Source: Dehalococcoidia bacterium
GTDB taxonomy: Bacteria > Chloroflexota > Dehalococcoidia > Dehalococcoidales > UBA1222
Length of the DNA: 32,467 bases
Reading direction: 5' to 3'
NCBI GenBank assembly: GCA_009784845.1
Contig: WQXK01000004.1
Span: 1 to 32,467, forward strand
Part shown: one piece after another, positions 25,801 through 31,764 of the stretch
Layout: each line of letters opens with the position of its first letter
How positions within the stretch are numbered: position 1 is the first letter of the stretch
Translations under genes and position numbers: made by a program
Notes under the pieces: generated by a model
Databases searched by the model: none
Seen by the model: the letters and a program-made list of their open reading frames with translations, nothing else
Told to the model about the DNA's origin: nothing

Positions 25801-25881
25801 AATGCCTTTTTCACGCCAAAAGCCTAATATAGCCTCTTCCACCTGAACGAAATTGGCCCGGCTGCCGACTGCTTTAAACAT
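22822..25881 (-). CDS. ileS: Isoleucyl-tRNA synthetase, long IleRS2-like type with GIHH signature
   Basis: A 1019-residue class I synthetase that charges tRNA-Ile. The first catalytic motif, normally HxGH, reads G55-I-H-H58 in [16 protein letters not shown], a swapped GxHH form. The second is K631-MSKT within [34 protein letters not shown] and the editing-domain segment [14 protein letters not shown] are clear. Zinc-knuckle cysteines occur at [26 protein letters not shown] and CAECGSKM. Length and motifs fit the eukaryote-like IleRS2 group, known for mupirocin resistance. ATG 25881 ([11 protein letters not shown]) is chosen, with AAGGGG upstream; the open frame further upstream is the T-box terminator. 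Expression is controlled by the T-box leader. Confidence 0.97.
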   Translation of the reverse strand: [1019 protein letters not shown]

Positions 25882-25889
25882 ACTCCACC

Positions 25890-26187
25890 CCTTATAAAAA
25901 ATAAACCCGTCCTGTTCGAGGACGGGCAATCAACCCGCGGTACCACCCCGCTTCTTCCGCAAAAAACGAAAGCGCTTATTTATTGAGGCACCAACATGCC
26001 CCACCGCTTCTAACGGGCGGCAACCGACCCGGTCTACTTTTGTGTCATACCAAGTATTTCGACGGGCAGCTCGGGAGTGATTTTCAAAAAAGAAACAGGT
26101 CTGCTCACACCAATCCAGACTCGCTGTTTTGTTTTCGCTTTTTCTACTCTTCTCCGTCAAAGCCTTTTTAATATCTATTCAGTTGTT
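25890..26187 (-). promoter_or_regulatory. T-box riboswitch leader of ileS (specifier AUC, Ile)
   Basis: This 300-base non-coding stretch between jag and ileS is a T-box leader, read on the minus strand. The T-box core GGGGTGGTACCGCGGG lies at 25949-25934. The AGTAGA and GGATTGGTG stretches further upstream resemble conserved Stem I elements. The specifier codon ATC (26081-26079) lies directly before CACTCCCGAGCTG-like sequence, as usual, and matches isoleucine. Uncharged tRNA-Ile would stabilise the antiterminator and allow ileS transcription. The open frame through this region is not a gene. Confidence 0.93.
25895..25926 (-). terminator. Regulated terminator of the ileS T-box
   Basis: AGGACGGG (25919-25926) pairs with CCCGTCCT (25906-25913) around a 5-base loop. 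On the minus strand this is followed by TTTATTTTTT. It forms when charged tRNA-Ile is abundant. Confidence 0.9.
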
Positions 26188-26193
26188 GAGTGT

Positions 26194-26222
26194 ATTATAA
26201 CCGCACGCTAGCGGCGCGGCAA
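26194..26222 (-). promoter_or_regulatory. Promoter of the ileS T-box transcript
   Basis: TTGCCG (26222-26217) and TATAAT (26199-26194) on the minus strand, 17 bases apart. It overlaps the jag stop codon. The start is predicted near 26187, giving a full T-box leader. Confidence 0.65.
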
Positions 26223-26873
26223 AACAACTACTTTGCGGGACTCTCCGAACCCCACGCTTTCTGTGGCAACATAAGGATTCTCAGCCAGTGCCATATGCAC
26301 AATGCGGCGTTCATACGCCGGCATAGGCTCAAGGGCACAAGAGCGCCCACTATCCTCAACCTGCTCAGCTACGTGTTGTGCCAGCAGACGCAAAGACTCA
26401 TAGCGCCGTTTCTTATAGCCGTTTACATCCAGCACCAAAGCAACCGGCAAACCAGTTTGATGGGTTACCATCAGGCGCAAAATATACTGCAGACATGACA
26501 GCGTCTGCCCACGGCGCCCGATAAGAATACCCAAGTCGTTTCCCTTTATGTTAAATACCACAGGTATTCCGATTTTTTCCGCATCGTCTGTGACAGAATC
26601 ATCGCAAAGGCAGTCCACATTGGAGTCCAGACCCATAAAGGCAAGTATATTCTCCAAAGTGTCCTGCGCCATGGAAATCGCCTCTTCTGTGCCAATGCGA
26701 TTCGCTGTTTCTGTAACACGAATACGGGATGCCTCCGCCCCTATACCAAGCAGACCAGACTTGCCCTCCTCCAAAACCTCTATTTCCACCTGATCCAGCC
26801 GCAGTCCAAGTTGTTCCAATGCCCGACGGGTAGCCTCTTCAACCGTACGAGCGCTAATTTCAAGCTCTTTCAT
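26208..26873 (-). CDS. jag: Jag/KhpB RNA-binding protein (Jag-N, KH, R3H)
   Basis: A 221-residue RNA-binding protein. The Jag-N domain (about 1-52) includes EEATRRALEQLGL and the KSGLLGIG turn. A linker of about 40 residues follows, then a KH domain with ILIGRRGQTLSCLQYI (the GxxG loop), and a C-terminal R3H domain with AYERRIVHMALAENPYVATESVG. KhpB acts with KhpA as a small-RNA and mRNA chaperone linked to cell elongation in Gram-positive bacteria. It lies 64 bases downstream of yidC, the classical order. AAGGA precedes the ATG. Confidence 0.95.
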   Translation of the reverse strand: MKELEISARTVEEATRRALEQLGLRLDQVEIEVLEEGKSGLLGIGAEASRIRVTETANRIGTEEAISMAQDTLENILAFMGLDSNVDCLCDDSVTDDAEKIGIPVVFNIKGNDLGILIGRRGQTLSCLQYILRLMVTHQTGLPVALVLDVNGYKKRRYESLRLLAQHVAEQVEDSGRSCALEPMPAYERRIVHMALAENPYVATESVGFGESRKVVVLPRR

Positions 26874-26937
26874 TTATTTTTTCCTTCCACCGTACGATGC
26901 GTCCATATACTATAATATGACGGATAAGGAAGACCTG

Positions 26938-27738
26938 TTACTTCTTGCCAACCTGACGCGCCGGTCTGCGCCAAATTGAGTTTGGCGACATTGGCCATAA
27001 CGCCATAAGGGTTCTGGGTAATGTTGACAGCCCACCCCATCCGCTGAAGAAATACTGCACAGCAATACGGATAATGGAGTTAACCACCCAGTACAGAGCC
27101 AAACCGCTGGGTACGCTTAAGGCGATGAAGCCGAACACAATTGGCATCATCATCTGCATCATTTGCGTCTGCTGCGCTGCCTGTGACGTCGCAGCCTGCT
27201 GCGCAACCATCTTTTGTTGCAGCCACATGCTGACACCTACCAAAATCGCCAAGAGCATGTCGGATGCACCCAAGTTAAGCCATAAGAAACGTGTGTTAAG
27301 CGGTATGGCGGCATACACCGATGACCAGTGATACAGCTGTCCGGAAAGACCTAGGAAATTTTCGGGAGTGGTGGCCATAACGCCACGAATCGTCTGATAA
27401 AGGGCAATCCAAATAGGCATAGGAAGCAGCATCGGAAGCAGGCAACCAGCAGGGTTGACCCCTGCCTCACGATAGAGTCTCATCTGCTCCTGACCCAAAA
27501 GCTTTGGGTCCTTGGCATACTTACGCTGCAACTCAGCCAGCTTAGGCTGCAAATCCTGCATAGCCTTGCTGGATTTCATCTGGCGCAGAGTCAGCGGATA
27601 GGTAACCAGATTGATGAGCAAAGTCAGCACTATGATGGATAAACCGAAGTTGTTTCCAAGAAAGTGCGACAAGGCTATCATGACATTCGTCATGGGCCGG
27701 AGGATGATAAAATTCCAAATAATTCCAATAATATCCAA
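26938..27738 (-). CDS. yidC: Membrane protein insertase YidC/Oxa1 (short form)
   Basis: A 266-residue insertase that places proteins in the inner membrane alone or with Sec. The YidC core is clear: GLSIIVLTLLINLVTYPLTLRQ, the cytoplasmic helical hairpin KLAELQRKYAKDPKLLGQEQ, AGCLLPMLLPMPIWIALYQ and the late PSGLALYWVVNSI helix. The large periplasmic P1 domain of Gram-negative YidC is absent. The start is TTG (27738) with GAGG 9 bases upstream. The end is basic. The beta-propeller lipoprotein gene lies about 75 bases upstream on the same strand. Confidence 0.96.
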   Translation of the reverse strand: MDIIGIIWNFIILRPMTNVMIALSHFLGNNFGLSIIVLTLLINLVTYPLTLRQMKSSKAMQDLQPKLAELQRKYAKDPKLLGQEQMRLYREAGVNPAGCLLPMLLPMPIWIALYQTIRGVMATTPENFLGLSGQLYHWSSVYAAIPLNTRFLWLNLGASDMLLAILVGVSMWLQQKMVAQQAATSQAAQQTQMMQMMMPIVFGFIALSVPSGLALYWVVNSIIRIAVQYFFSGWGGLSTLPRTLMALWPMSPNSIWRRPARQVGKK

Positions 27739-27812
27739 GGCTTAATACCTCACTAACCAGCTTGCGCCGTAGACTATTTCTATTCCCAAAGTTATCTAAT
27801 CAAACCCATCAA

Positions 27813-29060
27813 CTAATTCGTAACCGTTACGGTCGTTGTCACCGTTACTGTCTCAGTCACGGTAACTGTTGTTCCAGCAGAGTTGTCACTGACCGCCTCC
27901 ATGGCAAATCGTCTAAATGTCGCAGCCTCTATATTCACCGCATAAACAATGTCGGGACGCAATGAATGAACATACACAATACCATCCGCTGCGCAAAGCT
28001 GGGAGTTCACCGTAAGCGACGGCTGATTATCGGCAACACGCAGGTCTAATACCAAGCGCTGCGTCCCTTTGTCACCGCTGGTGGCATCAAGCGTATACAC
28101 CCTGCCTTTTTCGCTTACGACCACTACCTTGCCATCAGAAACAACTGGCGCAGCAGAGATGGGAGAATCCAAATCAAACACTTTCACATTGGATGGACTG
28201 GCGACATTCACAGCATACACTCTGCCGTCCATACACGGAGCGTAGAGAAAACCTTCGCACAAAACAGGGGTAGCCCAAAGCCACTCGCTTGGTTTCTTGT
28301 CGTTTTGTCCGTCCAAAGGATATTTCCATTTCAGGTCACCGGTTTGCTCGTCAAATGCGTAAATACTGCAGTCCAGAGAAACGGCGTACACCACTCCGCC
28401 GGCGACCAACGGGGTGGCCATCATAGCTCCGCCTATGGACTTGGACCATTTCTTTTCACCGCTGGCAGCATCTATAGCATAAATATTTTTATCGAAAGAG
28501 CCGATAAACAAAACCCCATTCGACAGCACCGGCGTTGACCAAATCTTGCTTTTGGTTTCAAATTTCCAAATACGATCGAGATCGAGACTGTTGGCATCCA
28601 AGGCATAAACATTGCCGTTTGATGAGGCAATGTACAACACCCCATCGCTTACAATAGGGGCGCCAACAATAGTCTGATTATTGTCCTTATCCAGTACCAC
28701 GGCTTCTTTTACCAACTGATGCGTCGTAAGATTATAAACGTATATCTTGCCGTTATAAGCTGCCACATAGACATAATTGCCGGCCACAGCCGGAGTGCCG
28801 TAAACAGCAATATTTCCAGACGCCGGCGCACAACCCAAAAATCCGGGGTCGCTGGACGCGCTGATAGCAACGGCCCAGTCCTTTGTCGGATCCGAAGGCG
28901 AGATGACATTGAGTTGTCCGCTACCAGAAACAGTAAAAATACTGCCATCATACATGGCAACGCCTGCCCAGCCGACGGCTCCTGCTCCGGAAGAGCAGCT
29001 GCTGAACATGACCAGCATAAGCATCAAAACACCTAAAACAGCCAAAATCTTCTTTTTCAA
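27813..29060 (-). CDS. PQQ-type beta-propeller lipoprotein with Thr/Val tail
   Basis: A 415-residue secreted protein. The signal peptide ends at lipobox MFSSC, lipidated C22. Residues about 35-390 are repeated blades of the type GVLYIASSNGNVYALDA, GVLFIGSFDKNIYAID and GVVYAVSLDCSIYAFDEQTGDLKW, like BamB and PQQ-dehydrogenase propellers but without visible enzyme residues. The last 20 residues alternate Thr and Val (GTTVTVTETVTVTTTVTVTN). TTG 29060 is chosen because AGGAAG lies 5 bases upstream and the signal peptide starts there. It is inserted between yidD and yidC, so a role in assembling envelope proteins is plausible by BamB analogy (inference). Confidence 0.88.
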   Translation of the reverse strand: MKKKILAVLGVLMLMLVMFSSCSSGAGAVGWAGVAMYDGSIFTVSGSGQLNVISPSDPTKDWAVAISASSDPGFLGCAPASGNIAVYGTPAVAGNYVYVAAYNGKIYVYNLTTHQLVKEAVVLDKDNNQTIVGAPIVSDGVLYIASSNGNVYALDANSLDLDRIWKFETKSKIWSTPVLSNGVLFIGSFDKNIYAIDAASGEKKWSKSIGGAMMATPLVAGGVVYAVSLDCSIYAFDEQTGDLKWKYPLDGQNDKKPSEWLWATPVLCEGFLYAPCMDGRVYAVNVASPSNVKVFDLDSPISAAPVVSDGKVVVVSEKGRVYTLDATSGDKGTQRLVLDLRVADNQPSLTVNSQLCAADGIVYVHSLRPDIVYAVNIEAATFRRFAMEAVSDNSAGTTVTVTETVTVTTTVTVTN

Positions 29061-29085
29061 ATTAGCTTCCTTTACCAGACTTTCT

Positions 29086-29310
29086 TCATGAATGTTTCTC
29101 AGGAACAGGGTCATACCCGCCTTCGCACCAGGGAGTGCAGCGTGCAATGCGACGCGCCCCCATGCATATGCCTTCAATCAAACCGAAACGGGTAATTGCC
29201 TCATGCGTATAATGCGAACACGTCGGCTCATATCGACAGCTTGGGGGAAGTATTCGCGACAGCGTCAACTGATAAAACCTAATCATCCCCAGAGCAATTT
29301 TCTTAATCAT
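29086..29310 (-). CDS. yidD: Membrane protein insertion efficiency factor YidD
   Basis: A 74-residue membrane-associated protein with the family pattern [24 protein letters not shown], then [20 protein letters not shown]. It assists YidC-dependent insertion. Its start overlaps the rnpA stop by 8 bases, giving translational coupling in the conserved rpmH-rnpA-yidD-yidC order. Confidence 0.96.
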   Translation of the reverse strand: MIKKIALGMIRFYQLTLSRILPPSCRYEPTCSHYTHEAITRFGLIEGICMGARRIARCTPWCEGGYDPVPEKHS

Positions 29311-29641
29311 TTCTTACCAACAAACCGACCTGAGCCAGTAAATTCAAGACCATAGTCTGCAACGACACAAACTCCACAAGCGCAGCCTGTGGTCTGGCAC
29401 TAATGATGATATCCGCACCGGACACAAGTCCCACCTTGCGCATAATCTCGCGCAGACGGCGCTTAACCCGATTGCGCACCACAGCCCCGCCAACACGTTT
29501 GCTCACAATAAAGCCATAACGGGTAAGCGCGAGATTGTTTGCGCAACTCTTCATTCCCAAAGCACCACAATTGACCCATCTGCCACATTGGTGCACTCGG
29601 GCAAAATCCCCCGGTTTGGTAAGGTACTGTTCCCCTTTCAT
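29303..29641 (-). CDS. rnpA: Ribonuclease P protein component
   Basis: A 112-residue protein cofactor of RNase P, which matures tRNA 5' ends. The RNR motif is intact in [18 protein letters not shown], and [11 protein letters not shown] precedes it. ATG 29641 ([16 protein letters not shown]) matches usual RnpA starts; a TTG at 29683 would add 14 residues. A short CCGGAA-AA-TTCCGG inverted repeat (29667-29680) lies between rpmH and rnpA. Confidence 0.94.
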   Translation of the reverse strand: MKGEQYLTKPGDFARVHQCGRWVNCGALGMKSCANNLALTRYGFIVSKRVGGAVVRNRVKRRLREIMRKVGLVSGADIIISARPQAALVEFVSLQTMVLNLLAQVGLLVRND

Positions 29642-29704
29642 GCTCTCACCAGAAATTGACGTCAAACCGGAAAATTCCGGCAATCCAGAGGAAATCGGGC
29701 AATG

Positions 29705-29845
29705 TTATACCACTGTAAGGCGCTGGCGCCCCTTGAGGCGACGAGCCTTGAGCACATTTTGACCACTGCGCGTACTCATGCGCTTGAGAAAACCATGCTC
29801 CCGCTTGCGCGGAATGCTTTTTGGTTGATATGTCCGTTTAGGCAT
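29705..29845 (-). CDS. rpmH: Large ribosomal subunit protein bL34
   Basis: A 46-residue, very basic protein starting [18 protein letters not shown] and ending in a [15 protein letters not shown] segment, the universal bL34 pattern. GAGGAG lies 4 bases before the ATG. It is too short for an ordinary ORF cutoff. It follows rpsR by 45 bases and precedes rnpA by about 63. A short bulged hairpin (29859-29876) ending in a few U residues lies just upstream of its SD and may be a weak attenuator. Confidence 0.97.
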   Translation of the reverse strand: MPKRTYQPKSIPRKREHGFLKRMSTRSGQNVLKARRLKGRQRLTVV

Positions 29846-29890
29846 TTAACTCCTCGAAAAGACCACTGCGTGTCTTACATACGTATTTTA

Positions 29891-30424
29891 TTATTCGGTA
29901 ACCTCTTGTGTTTGCGCATCAGATGCCACCTCTACAGTGTCCTCTGGCATGCTTTCGGTGGCATCATTCTCAGCCTGAGCCACAACTACTGTTTCCTCGG
30001 ATTTGAGCTCCGTTGTTTTTTGTTCCACTGACGCCACCGAGGCTGTTTCCTTAATCTGAGTTTCAGCAGCGTCGCTCTCAACCTGAGATGCCGGAACTAC
30101 AGGGTTTATGTTAAGCGGTGGCACAATGCCCTGAATATGAATATGCCCCGGTACAAAAGGCAGCAACGCAACATGGCGCGCCTGTTTAATAGCCAAAGCC
30201 ACAGCGTGCTGGTGGCGATTGCATGTGCCGGTGCGGCGGCGCGGTTCAATTTTACCACGGTCCGAAATAAAGCGATTTAAAAGAGCCGTATCCTTATAAT
30301 CTACCACTTTGGAGCGACTGGCACAGAAAGGGCAACCCTTGCGTTTTGGAGCGAACTTTCCGCCGCTCCACTTGCCTGATGTCCTTCTCTCCATTGGTCT
30401 AGATGTTGATCTGGTTTCTACCAC
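29891..30424 (-). CDS. rpsR: Small ribosomal subunit protein bS18 with long C-terminal extension
   Basis: A 177-residue protein whose core (about residues 28-94) is bS18: [59 protein letters not shown]. The CPFC and CNRH groups suggest the zinc-binding form. Normal bS18 is about 75-95 residues. Here about 83 more follow, starting with a proline-rich linker ([15 protein letters not shown]) and then an acidic, Ala/Val/Thr-rich tail without cysteine. The start is GTG 30424, 10 bases after AGGAG; ATG 30394 would be 10 codons shorter. It lies 22 bases after ssb. No frameshift is needed to read the tail. Confidence 0.93.
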   Translation of the reverse strand: MVETRSTSRPMERRTSGKWSGGKFAPKRKGCPFCASRSKVVDYKDTALLNRFISDRGKIEPRRRTGTCNRHQHAVALAIKQARHVALLPFVPGHIHIQGIVPPLNINPVVPASQVESDAAETQIKETASVASVEQKTTELKSEETVVVAQAENDATESMPEDTVEVASDAQTQEVTE

Positions 30425-30446
30425 GATTATATTTCTCCTAATTCTT

Positions 30447-30881
30447 TCAATACTCAGATTTGCTTGGCGGCTCGCTGAAAGGCAGCAACTCTCCGCCATC
30501 ATCGCCGCTTTCCATGTCCTCCGGTTTATCATCCATGCCACCGGAAGTTCCCGCACGATCGAGGAAAGTCACACGGCTGGCGATGACTTCAGTGCGAAAA
30601 TGTTTTTGACCGTCGGTACCATCCCAGCTGCGGGTACGCAGGCGCCCTTCAACATACACCAGCTTGCCCTTGTTGAGAAATTGATTGCATTGTTCAGCAA
30701 GCTTATTCCATGCAACCACAGTAAACCAGTCGGTTTCCTGCTTTCTCTCACCATCCGGCGTACTGTAAACACGATTGGTAGCAATGCGAAAAGACGTGAC
30801 AGGGCTCCCACTTGGTGTAACACGCATTTCGGGATCGCTACCAACATTGCCAATAAGCATAACCTTGTTCAAGCTAACCAT
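30447..30881 (-). CDS. ssb: Single-stranded DNA-binding protein
   Basis: A 144-residue SSB with the OB fold in residues 1-108 ([57 protein letters not shown]). A short acidic tail ends in [15 protein letters not shown]. The usual DDDIPF tip is not terminal; LPF sits 9 residues before the end, which may alter partner binding. It lies between rpsF and rpsR, the classical order. A G-rich SD (GGGGGAGGA) precedes the ATG. Confidence 0.96.
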   Translation of the reverse strand: MVSLNKVMLIGNVGSDPEMRVTPSGSPVTSFRIATNRVYSTPDGERKQETDWFTVVAWNKLAEQCNQFLNKGKLVYVEGRLRTRSWDGTDGQKHFRTEVIASRVTFLDRAGTSGGMDDKPEDMESGDDGGELLPFSEPPSKSEY

Positions 30882-30902
30882 CGGCTGTGTCCTCCCCCGT
30901 TG

Positions 30903-31250
30903 CTACTCAGCAACCTTCAGTAGATAGCGGATTATTTCTTCCGAGATGTTCATGCGATTCTCCAGTTCAGGGCTGGAAGTGCTCTTCAGATTGAAGAACA
31001 CCAGCTGATAATACCCCTCACTGCAGTGCTCAATGGGATAGGCCAACTTGCGCTTGCCCAAAGGCTTTATCTCAGCGACAGTGCCCCCTAACTCGGTGAT
31101 GAACTGCGTAATGGCGTCCATGGTAGCGGACAGCTTTTCATCAGTACATCTCGGATTGATGACCAACATCAATTCATAATTCCGCTGACTACCGACGCTG
31201 CTGGCAACACCGGCAGACTTGGATACTTTAGTTGTTGTTTTTGTAACCAC
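30903..31250 (-). CDS. rpsF: Small ribosomal subunit protein bS6
   Basis: A 115-residue protein. The bS6 core starts at about residue 24 (RNYELMLVINPRCTDEKL), with GKRKLAYPIEHCSEGYYQLVFFNL and a terminal helix. The first 23 residues, Lys/Thr/Ser-rich, form a short N-terminal extension. The start is GTG 31250, with AGGAGA 4 bases upstream. It heads the rpsF-ssb-rpsR operon. Confidence 0.95.
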   Translation of the reverse strand: MVTKTTTKVSKSAGVASSVGSQRNYELMLVINPRCTDEKLSATMDAITQFITELGGTVAEIKPLGKRKLAYPIEHCSEGYYQLVFFNLKSTSSPELENRMNISEEIIRYLLKVAE

Positions 31251-31283
31251 TTACTCTCCTAAAGCAAACGAAATTTTCCAGCT

Positions 31284-31313
31284 ATTATATACCACAATGC
31301 TTGCAAAGAGCAA
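31284..31313 (-). promoter_or_regulatory. Promoter of rpsF-ssb-rpsR
   Basis: TTGCTC (31313-31308) and TATAAT (31289-31284) on the minus strand, 18 bases apart. The leader of about 26 bases is too short to hold the known S6:S18 mRNA-binding fold. Confidence 0.55.
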
Positions 31314-31322
31314 ATTCCGTTG

Positions 31323-31352
31323 TTGACATGAAAAGCATCCCTTTGCTAGACT
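31323..31352 (+). promoter_or_regulatory. Promoter of tRNA-Asp
   Basis: TTGACA (31323-31328) and TAGACT (31347-31352), 18 bases apart. Transcription would begin near 31359, ten bases before the tRNA. Confidence 0.55.
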
Positions 31353-31369
31353 TAAGCGCTTTTTAATGC

Positions 31370-31446
31370 GGCCCCGTGGTGTAGCGGCCTAACATGCCAC
31401 CCTGTCACGGTGGAGATCACGGGTTCAAATCCCGTCGGGGTCGCCA
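31370..31446 (+). tRNA. tRNA-Asp (anticodon GTC)
   Basis: A 77-base tRNA. The acceptor GGCCCCG (31370-31376) pairs with CGGGGTC with one G-U pair. The anticodon stem CCACC/GGTGG encloses CTGTCAC with GTC at 31404-31406. The T-arm is CGGG-TTCAAAT-CCCG. Discriminator G and an encoded CCA (31444-31446) close the gene. Confidence 0.97.
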
Positions 31447-31467
31447 AATTATCAGCGCACAACAAAA

Positions 31468-31483
31468 TTTCTCTTCGGAGAAA
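31468..31483. other. TTCG-tetraloop hairpin between tRNA-Asp and the small membrane gene
   Basis: TTTCTC-TTCG-GAGAAA is a 6-bp stem with a stable UUCG loop on the plus strand, followed by AAAAAA and then the SD of the next gene. On the minus strand it is followed by TTTTGTTG, which resembles a weak terminator against antisense readthrough into the tRNA. Confidence 0.35.
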
Positions 31484-31496
31484 AAAGGGGGAAAAT

Positions 31497-31700
31497 ATGG
31501 GTGAAGTTTTCGGTTGGTTTTTCGGCGGTGCTTTCGGCATCATTGTTTTTATTATTTCCGTAGCCATCTATTTCCTGCCAACAATTATTGCCGTGTTACG
31601 CCATCATCGCAACGCATTGGCTGTTTTTCTGGTCAATTTGTTCTTTGGCTGGACATTTATCGGCTGGGTTATCGCCTTAATCTGGTCTGTCATGAAATAA
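31497..31700 (+). CDS. Small membrane protein, superinfection-immunity-like family
   Basis: A 67-residue protein with two hydrophobic helices. The segment FLPTIIAVLRHHRNALAVFLVNLFFGWTFIGWVIALIW matches my memory of the superinfection immunity family (Imm_superinfect, named for phage T4 Imm). Most cellular members have no proven anti-phage role. A Gly-rich helix precedes it (GWFFGGAFGIIVFIISVAIY). AAGGGGG precedes the ATG. It lies 50 bases after tRNA-Asp and is convergent with the coiled-coil gene; a TTTTTTC-GTA-GAAAAAA inverted repeat lies in between (31707-31723). Confidence 0.75.
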   Translation: MGEVFGWFFGGAFGIIVFIISVAIYFLPTIIAVLRHHRNALAVFLVNLFFGWTFIGWVIALIWSVMK

Positions 31701-31764
31701 TGTCTCTTTTTTCGTAGAAAAAATCTTTCAGGGCATCCTCTGCAATTAAGCAGGAACTATTTCA

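Noticed and set aside
25930..26160. 76-codon frame upstream of ileS
   Set aside because: Coincides with the T-box leader, whose RNA elements explain the sequence.
27816..27877. GTNACNGT-rich stretch as a CRISPR or regulatory repeat
   Set aside because: The irregular repeat is explained by Thr/Val codons of the lipoprotein tail; there are no spacers.
31707..31723. TTTTTTC-GTA-GAAAAAA as a bidirectional terminator
   Set aside because: The stem is almost all A-T with no GC core; termination cannot be claimed from sequence.
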